Program-made: the position numbers and the translations under genes | Assembly (NCBI GenBank): GCA_013180625.2 | Contig: SNVD02011145.1 | Span: 186,001 to 250,000, forward strand | Reading direction: 5' to 3' | DNA from: Boswellia sacra | Taxonomy: Eukaryota > Streptophyta > Magnoliopsida > Sapindales > Burseraceae | DNA: 64,000 nucleotides | The notes under the pieces: model-generated | What the model saw: the letters and a program-made list of their open reading frames with translations, nothing else | Told to the model about the DNA's origin: nothing | Databases searched by the model: none | Part shown: piece by piece, positions 57,646 through 64,000 of the stretch | Layout of the letters: every line of letters begins with the position of its first letter | Numbering within the stretch: the first letter of the stretch is position 1

Positions 57646-58962
57646 GGTAAAACTAATAGTGATTTCACAGGCATGGGGTCATTGCTAAATGGAACCCCTA
57701 ATAATAGAAGTCGAAGTGGATGAGAAGCTATGGTTCTATGATCTGAAGAGATACTTAGAAGACAAAATTTTGCTAGATGAAGCATGTAAGAAAGATAGAG
57801 TTATGTTATGAAAGTTGGCTAAACAATTTACTTGTCATCAAGGAGTGATGTACAAGAGAATAGCAGAAGGAATGCAAGTGAGGTTTGTTTATGAGAAAGA
57901 AACGAAGAGACTCATGGAAAAAATCCATAGTAGTGTATGTGGGTCACATGTGAAGGGGCTGATATTGGCAAGGAAGATTATGCAATGGGCTTTTATTGGT
58001 TAACCATGGAGACGGATTATATCTAATTTATGAAGAGATGTCACCGGTGCCAAATCAATGAAAACTTGATTCACCAACCACTCTTAAAGCTACAAGGAAT
58101 AACAGCACCATGGCCTTTTGCCACATAAGGCATTGATATAACAGGCGAGATAAGACCGTCAACCTCTAATGGGCCTAGACATGGGGGGTGGTGGTGATCG
58201 AACACTTACCAAATGGATAAAATCTAAGTCCTACAGTAAACTAGGAGCAAAGCAGATGGCGAAGTTCATCGAAAAGAATATTATATGCATATTTGGGGTG
58301 CCACATCATGTCGTGACTAGGCCGAGACTAAGGTCTTGTTTCAGAAAAATGAGATTAAGCACCATGAGTCATCTCCATATTGACTACAAGCGAATAGAGT
58401 AGTAGAAGTGGCCAATAAGAACATCAAGAAGATGTTGGCCAAGATGGTGTAATCATATAAAGATTAGGTTAAGAGGTTGTTATTTATGTTGTGGGATTAT
58501 AGAATCACGCCTAGAAGCTCTACGGGCATAACGCCATTCTCATTGATGTATGGTTTAGAGGTGATCTTACTAATCGAGATAAAAATGAAATCAGTTAGGG
58601 TTCTAATTGAAGTAGAAGTTCCTTAAGAGGAGTGGATTCCAAACAGATGTGAACAATTAGCCTTGATTGATGAGAAAAGAATGAAGGCTAGATGTCACAT
58701 GCAGTTGTATTAGAAGCAGGTCACTCGTGCTTTTAATAAGAGAATAATGGCAAGAAGGTTCAAAGAGGGAGAATTAGTCTTTAAACAGGTCAAGCCAATA
58801 GTGCTTGATCTAAGAGCGAAGTTCAAGCCCAACTGGGAGGGTCTATATATTATGATGAAGGTCGTGTCTAGCGGAGCTATCATCTCATTAGACATGAAAT
58901 GGAATAAGTTTATTGAGCCCATTAACATAGACAGTCTGTAGAGATACTATATATATAAGTAG
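57646..58962 (+). pseudogene. Tat integrase, copy 2
   Basis: ORF 57815-58003 holds the start of the zinc-binding domain ('HSSVCGSHVKG'); 'CHRCQ' lies near 58040. The catalytic core is scattered (58120-58560). C-terminal ORF 58747-58941 has 'KFKPNWEGLYIM' and 'IEPINIDSL'. Stop at about 58960. Confidence 0.75.
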
Positions 58963-59283
58963 GATAAAAAGAAAAGAGTGTGAGAGAAAAAATAATTAAT
59001 CAAAAAATAAAAAATGGCTGATTAATGACATGGGTTGTCTCATTGTGCACATATTGTTTGAAGAACAATTGTACCTTTATTAATGAAATGAAATTGTTTG
59101 AGAACAAATATTTCTTTAAAAAATGTCTCATTATTTTGCATAATAACAAAAGAAAAGTATCTAACATATAAGCTAATAGTGGAACTGTTAAAGTCACCCT
59201 ATCTCTTCATCAGACTATGTTTGCCGTATCACTTACGGCACTCTCTAGCTCAAACAGTAGGATCAGGAATGGAAACCTAAAGG
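58963..59283. other. Spacer between convergent genes, Tat copy 2
   Basis: Colinear with 9293-9600 of copy 1; interrupted at 59288 by the solo LTR. Confidence 0.5.
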
Positions 59284-59288
59284 GTCAC
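59284..59288. repeat. Target site duplication GTCAC, left
   Basis: GTCAC directly before the LTR; identical to 61305-61309. Confidence 0.9.
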
Positions 59289-59804
59289 TATAGATACTTG
59301 ATTTTTTAGGCTTAATGATGAAATGAAGATGAATGTCGAGTAATAAAAATGATTGAAATGCCTTGTAAGCGAAAGGAAGAAAGGTGAGAAGAAACCGACC
59401 AAAAACTTTGAAAACTGACACATGATTTTGAAAAATCATAGAATTTAATCTAGAAGGAATATGATGATGAATTATATATTGTTGTGAATCTACGAATGTC
59501 TAGTTTTCACCATATTTTATAGATCATGAATCGGAGTTGAACTCGAAGAGTTACGCATAATCGAACGGCTGAAGGTCAAAAGAGACTGCATTGAAAAAAA
59601 TACAAAATTGAAGGGTTTGGTGAGCCACAACCGGACGGCTATCCTACCATCGACTGTCGGTCCATCAATAGTCAGTCAGCTATCCCACTACCTGTCAATG
59701 GTCCTCACACAACTAGTTGGCAATTCCACTTGTATTTTTGACAAATTACATTAAAAAACCTTTCTTTTTTATTTCTTTGCTTCCTTTCACTTGCACTCTT
59801 CAAC

Positions 59805-59810
59805 TATATA
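59805..59810 (+). promoter_or_regulatory. TATA box of the solo LTR
   Basis: TATATA in 'caactatatacaacccc', immediately followed by the C-rich tract. Confidence 0.5.
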
Positions 59811-59813
59811 CAA

Positions 59814-59870
59814 CCCCGCCCCCCCGCCCGCCCGCGCCCCACCCCCACCCCCCCCCCAAAAAAAAAAAAA
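59814..59870. repeat. C-rich then A-rich tract, G-quadruplex/i-motif potential
   Basis: Seven C runs of 3 to 10 (59814-59857) followed by 13 A. The minus strand has matching G runs with 1-3-base loops. Other LTR copies have only 'aaactcccttctcctcac' here, so it is an expansion private to this copy, just after the TATA box. Confidence 0.85.
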
Positions 59871-61304
59871 CTCCTCACTTTTGAGTACACATCAAAATAA
59901 TCTCTTCTCTCTCTTGAAGAAACACTTGAAAATTTAAGGAGTTTTTTCCAGTTTAATATTGTTAAGGTGTTCTATTGCTATAAACACGGAAAACGTATGT
60001 CTTGAGAGCAGTCCTCTCTTCTCCCTCTATTTTTCTTCTTTTATTTCTTACTTTAGAATAAGTATGTTATGGTTTATTTATGTTTAGAATGAGTATACTT
60101 AGGTTTTAATTTGATGCTTAGAAGCATACTTAGGATTTTTAAAATTGTTTAATCATTTATTTGTTTTAGAATATGGAAATGCGTGTTAAGGTAAGTCATC
60201 TTTGCTCCTTTATTAGAAGTGTGTTTAAGAGTTTATTTTCTTTGCGAATGTTTAAAATCATGCTTAGGAGCATATATCCAGAATCATGATTAAGAGCACA
60301 TGATTAAAATCACGCTAGGGAGATTTATAATTGATTTTTGAAGTATGCTAGGAAATAATATTGAATAGGTAATAATTACCATATTTACCCTTAAAAGCTT
60401 GAATTGGGCTATAATAGCCATGTTTGATCTTGATTGATATGATTAGGCTAGAAATGCCATGTTTAGGCTAGAAATGCCATGATCCACTATAAGTTATTAT
60501 GAATTATGCTATAATAGCAAAATGTTGAATTACCATAATAGAAATATCAAATCTAGGTGGAAGTGTCATGATTTTTGGTTATGGTTTTGTATTACAATTT
60601 TAATTGATTGATATGAATAAATGTATGAATATACCATGTTTAGAAGTATAACTTAATGATGCCATGAAAGAGGTTTGATAGACATTGAATAGACTCACAT
60701 ATGGTTGTGAGGAATTCATTATCTATCGAGTCTCGAATTGAATGTTTATGTTGAATTTATGCATGACTATACAATAAATGTTAAGAATTGGATATTTTGA
60801 AGAGTTTTACTTTATTTATTTGTTGAATAACAAGTCGATGAAATCCTATCCCCTATACCTCATGTTTGAAAGGAAATGTAGTTATATTCTCCTCCCTCTT
60901 TCTTTGTATGAATATACAACTGTTGTTGATTGAAATATCACCTTACATGTATTAATGAAGATAAAAAAAAAAATATGTATATAAAACGAACAACATTAAG
61001 TGGACTATATAACAACATGAGCTATTTTTATTTAGTATACCCTAGTCAAGACCGGATTTTGATTTAGGTGAGGTGAATAACTCGTACCTAACTTCCTGAA
61101 CCCATCTCTAAAGGGATGAAGCTAGTTTAGGTCCTGAAGCGAGAAATTGAATAATCCACATTCATTCCCAATTGAATAATTAGGTAATGACTCCATTTCT
61201 CCAAATGTGCCCATGGCTCGTTTGTGTTCCTTTAAGTCTCTAAAGTGGCTTTGAAATAGTGTCGTGCTCACAAACGCTCTGGCGGGATGAAAGCCCCATT
61301 CATA

Positions 61305-61309
61305 GTCAC
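61305..61309. repeat. Target site duplication GTCAC, right
   Basis: Identical to 59284-59288. Confidence 0.9.
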
Positions 61310-62760
61310 CCAACCCTTATATCAGTCATTTGTCTCAAAGTCAGAAACATAGAATAGATTCCTCTCAATGGTTCGATGCAACCAAGAATCTCTCACACGC
61401 TCTAAATAATGAGCAAACAGTCTCCCAAGTCCGAATGTAGTCAGCGAGTCCACGATCCTTTGCTTGAACCCATACTTTCGATGCAGTCTAGCAAGATCAT
61501 AGAAAGAACTATAGGTGAAACCCACCAAAGGCATCCACGCGATGTGAGTCTCAATGGTCACACGCTTCAACCTCCACCATGGACAGTACTAATAGATCTG
61601 AGTATCTGGAATGACTCGTAGCCAGTCAACCCAAGAAGCATGATTTTGAAGTCTTCGCCTCGTATGAAGTCGAGGGCTATAATTAAAAATATCCCCTCCG
61701 ACCATGTCAGAATAGATAGCTTCTCTTGTAATCAGATTTGAAAAAAAGAAAACACAAAAAATAAAAAAAGCTTGATAAGTCGAAAACCTAAAAAGGTAGC
61801 CTAATAAAAAATTAAGGCAAATTCACTAAGTTGAAAACCTAAAAGGGCAACTTAGGCAAAAGTTAGGGTAGAAAAATGAGAAAAATGAAGAAAAAAACCC
61901 GTTAAGTTCAAAACCTGAAAGGGCGGCTAAGGCAAAAATTAGGGCGAGCTCGCTAAGTCAAAAACCCATAAGGGCGGCTTAGGCAAAAGTTAGGGCATGA
62001 TAAGAAAAGAAAAAAAGAAAAATAAATAAAAATCCGCTAAGTTAAAAACCCAAAACTGCGATATAGGCAAAAATTAGAGTGAAAAGAAATATAGCTGATG
62101 GAGTAGAAGACTGCCATTGAACCTCTAACTCAGAAAGATCGTAATGCGATCCATTATGATCAATGTCTAAGTAAAAATCAAGGGAACTACAGTAAAACTG
62201 AGTCATATTTAAGGAATGATGGTCAGAAGATATGGATGGTCATCGAGGCCGTATGGTGAAACCAGCAAAAACTATGCAAGTAAGCAGAACTGAAGTAAGC
62301 AAAGCCAATGAGGTCATGTCAATCATTTCAAGTAGATGCATGATAGAAGATAATATCATTCTACCACCTTTAGTATGAATACCTATGGTAGAATGTGAAA
62401 AGTCGAAGAAATCAGCAAGGTAAGACATCGACGTGGTTTCAATAGTGGGAAGAATGATGCTCTTAGAACTAGACGAATGATAACCAAGTATGGTAGCGAA
62501 TTCCTCACACAAGAAACAAAGCCCTTACCCACTGAAATGGAACACATGATCGCAAAAATCCTAAAAGGTCATGTAGTCCTTGAGAAAAGGACTATCAAGC
62601 TTCACATGTTGAAGGAACTTCAAATCGCAAAAACCTCTGGATTTGATTCGTTTCCAGTCCGCGTCCTTTAGAAGCTTTAAAAGAGGTTGGAAGATCTTGA
62701 GAGAGGCCTTAGAAATGTTGAAAAGTGCAAAAAGACACTAAGAGGTATGAGAGAAAACTT
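61310..62760 (-). pseudogene. Antisense gene B of Tat copy 2 (unidentified)
   Basis: Counterpart of 9590-10990. ORF 62512-62240 begins 'MCEEFATILGYHSSSSKS', resembling the 'P..EEFA.ILG' motif of Tat antisense proteins. ORF 61570-61322 has 'SFYDLARLHRKYGFKQRIVDS' in part and 'GRLFAHYLERVRDSW', and extends past the copy 1 ORF with 'ERNLFYVSDFE'. Repeats at 61776-62075 separate the blocks and are probably intronic. Better preserved than copy 1 but still broken. Function unknown. Confidence 0.45.
61776..62075. repeat. Five irregular repeats, same family as 10070-10290
   Basis: Units near 61776, 61827, 61904, 61951 and 62035, based on 'cgctaagt..aaaaccc.taagggcggcttaggcaaaagttaggg'. One more copy than in element 1. 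Confidence 0.7.
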
Positions 62761-62816
62761 GAAAAACATGAACAGATGTATTAAAAGATGTGAAGAGAAG
62801 TTAAAGGGAAGTAGTG

Positions 62817-62945
62817 TTTATATAATGCAAGAAACAAAGTAGAAAAGGCAACTGGTAAGGGAACCACCAATAGACAGTGCCCCACCACTAGCTACCGATG
62901 GTAGGATAGTTGGCTGGTAGTCCAACCACCGGCCAGTGATAACTA
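62817..62945 (-). promoter_or_regulatory. Putative promoter of antisense gene B, Tat copy 2
   Basis: TATATAAA on the minus strand (62824-62817, 'gcattatataaacactac') with a quasi-palindromic module just upstream (62855-62945: 'ctaccgatggtagg', 'gttggctggtagtccaaccaccggccag'). Same layout as the LTR promoters. Pyrimidine-rich leader follows. Confidence 0.5.
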
Positions 62946-63284
62946 GGGCATCAAGTCCTCCCTTACCTTTTTCGTGCAGTTTCGACTTTTGATTCCCGTA
63001 TCGATGGGCGATTTCGAGTCCATGACTTCGCAATTTTGCAATTTGTTCAAAATTGAACAAATGATGATGTGGAAATAAATTTGAACAAATTTGGGTGTAA
63101 ATTGATCAAAATATGCATAGTTTAAGAAGCAGTGTACAAAATTGAAAATACAAGAATTTTCACTAATCTTTGAAGTTTGTTCATACAACTAGTTACTCTA
63201 ATTTAAGCATAGAAGTTCATATATGGAAGCTACATAACAGGAAAAAGAAATCAGCACGAAAGAAAAAGCTGATGGTGACAGTCC

Positions 63285-63860
63285 TCACTCATCACCATCA
63301 TCATCATCATCAACAGAGAAAGTAGTAACCTAAGCTTAAAGGCAGTGGATTTCTTGCTCCAAACGAGCATTCTCTTGACGACTCGTCTAATCTAAGCAAC
63401 GAGCATATAGTTTGAAAAACTATGAAGATATAGATCATGCATACGTAAAGCATAGAATATTGTTTTACCTGATACTGGTGAGACATCTGCAACACATATC
63501 CATGTGAAGCAGCTTGCATCCGAAAACCACGCTCCATGGAAGATCGTGGTACCTTCATTGCATTACATTTTTTATGACTAACATAAATTTAAAAAATAAT
63601 AGGAAACTCAAAGAAGAAGACTTACCAAAGTGGTATTATGAGGAATGAAAAGAACAGGCATAGTCAGATCCTCAGTGATCACATCGCTACTAATATGTCC
63701 GCTAGCATCCCACATGCAAACTATATTACTGGGATAGGTCTAAAGATTACTAATCACATGACCAATTGAAACAATTAGAGGAATCAAAGGTGGACGAGGC
63801 TACTCAATAGCAATGGCAAACCAGGTAGAGGTATCTGTACCAGAAGAGGAAATTCTTAAC
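63285..63860 (-). pseudogene. 3' end of antisense PMD gene A, Tat copy 2
   Basis: Matches the last exons of 11491-13592: stop TGA at 63285-63287 after a His/Asp-rich end, and the exon 63558-63460 ('KVPRSSMERGFRMQAASHG', 'VLQMSHQYQ') that aligns with 11785-11685. The upstream exon with 'ITEDPTMPVLFIP' (about 63685-63640) also matches. Similarity to copy 1 stops near 63850. Confidence 0.55.
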
Positions 63861-64000
63861 CCACTTCTTGTCCTTATTTAGCTTTCAAGTGGGAAAGGGC
63901 TTCCATAGAGTCATTTATGTTAACCTCTACTTTGTGGTACTATCTCAGTCTAAAGCTTTGGGAGCCTACATTTATTGGAGTTCACATTCACTACCATCGC
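63861..64000. other. Unrelated sequence after a similarity break
   Basis: Tat copy 1 continues at the equivalent point (about 12055) with PMD gene sequence; this segment does not resemble it. Likely another insertion or rearrangement junction; too short to classify. Confidence 0.4.

Larger units (their letters stand above)
59289..61304 (+). mobile_element. Solo LTR of the Tat family with perfect TSD
   Basis: 2016 bp from TATAGATACTTGATTTTTT to CCCCATTCATA, flanked by GTCAC on both sides. The flanks joined across it match 9590-9610 of copy 1, so this is a true insertion that later lost its interior by LTR recombination. It fixes the family LTR borders. The ends have changed from TG...CA to TA...TA, as expected from C deamination. 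Confidence 0.9.
49684..64000 (+). mobile_element. Tat-lineage retrotransposon copy 2 (incomplete at window edge)
   Basis: Same architecture as copy 1: 5' LTR, gag-pol (+), antisense genes (-). Inserted into the MULE transposase. A solo LTR of the same family is nested at 59289-61304. Its PMD exon region, 3' repeats and 3' LTR would lie past 64000, unless removed by the break near 63850. Stops throughout pol. Confidence 0.8.

Overview
The window is an AT-rich, repeat-dominated stretch of a flowering-plant nuclear genome, most likely a eudicot. The evidence is nested LTR retrotransposons of plant-only lineages (Tat-type and Athila-like Ty3/gypsy), a MULE carrying a DUF1985/Ulp1 gene, a hAT-like element, a MITE, and decayed copies of nuclear genes (NBP35-like, possibly ribosomal protein uS9). 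No expressed single-copy host gene is evident. The only intact cellular-type ORF is a LOG (cytokinin riboside monophosphate phosphoribohydrolase) gene, and it lies inside a retrotransposon.

Layout. (1) 1-19109: a Tat-lineage Ty3/gypsy array. The 3' end of one copy (1-888) runs into a shared LTR (889-2799). A second copy follows with gag-pol on + (2800-9292), two antisense gene units on - (about 9590-10990 and 11491-13592, the latter a plant mobile domain gene with introns), a minus-strand solo LTR (14031-16044), a tandem-repeat 3' region and a 3' LTR (17272-19109). (2) 19110-34017: intergenic debris: NBP35-like pseudogene, short solo LTR, hAT-like element with a gene fragment, MITE, tandem duplication, microsatellite, further LTR-like repeats. 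(3) 34018-49683: a Kaonashi-type MULE with a DUF1985+Ulp1 protease pseudogene (+) facing a MURA transposase pseudogene (-). (4) 36457-46409: a 9.95-kb Athila-like element inserted in the Ulp1 gene, bounded by 5-bp duplications (ATGAC), with tRNA-Asp-type PBS, intact gag, frameshifted protease, and pol deleted at the start of RT. In the space before its 3' LTR it carries a LOG ORF, an unrecognised 155-aa ORF and four 67-bp G-box repeats. (5) 49684-64000: a second Tat copy, inserted in the MULE transposase and running off the window, itself interrupted by a solo LTR with perfect 5-bp duplications.

The main discovery candidate is the LOG-bearing, pol-less retrotransposon: an intronless, full-length cytokinin-activation enzyme ORF preceded by a TATA-like box and four evenly spaced CACGTG boxes. 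The second is the ambisense Tat element, whose antisense genes appear to have promoters containing a sequence module also found in the LTR upstream of the LTR TATA box. All other coding regions are broken by stops and frameshifts, so activity is unlikely except possibly for LOG, the 155-aa ORF and the Athila-like gag.
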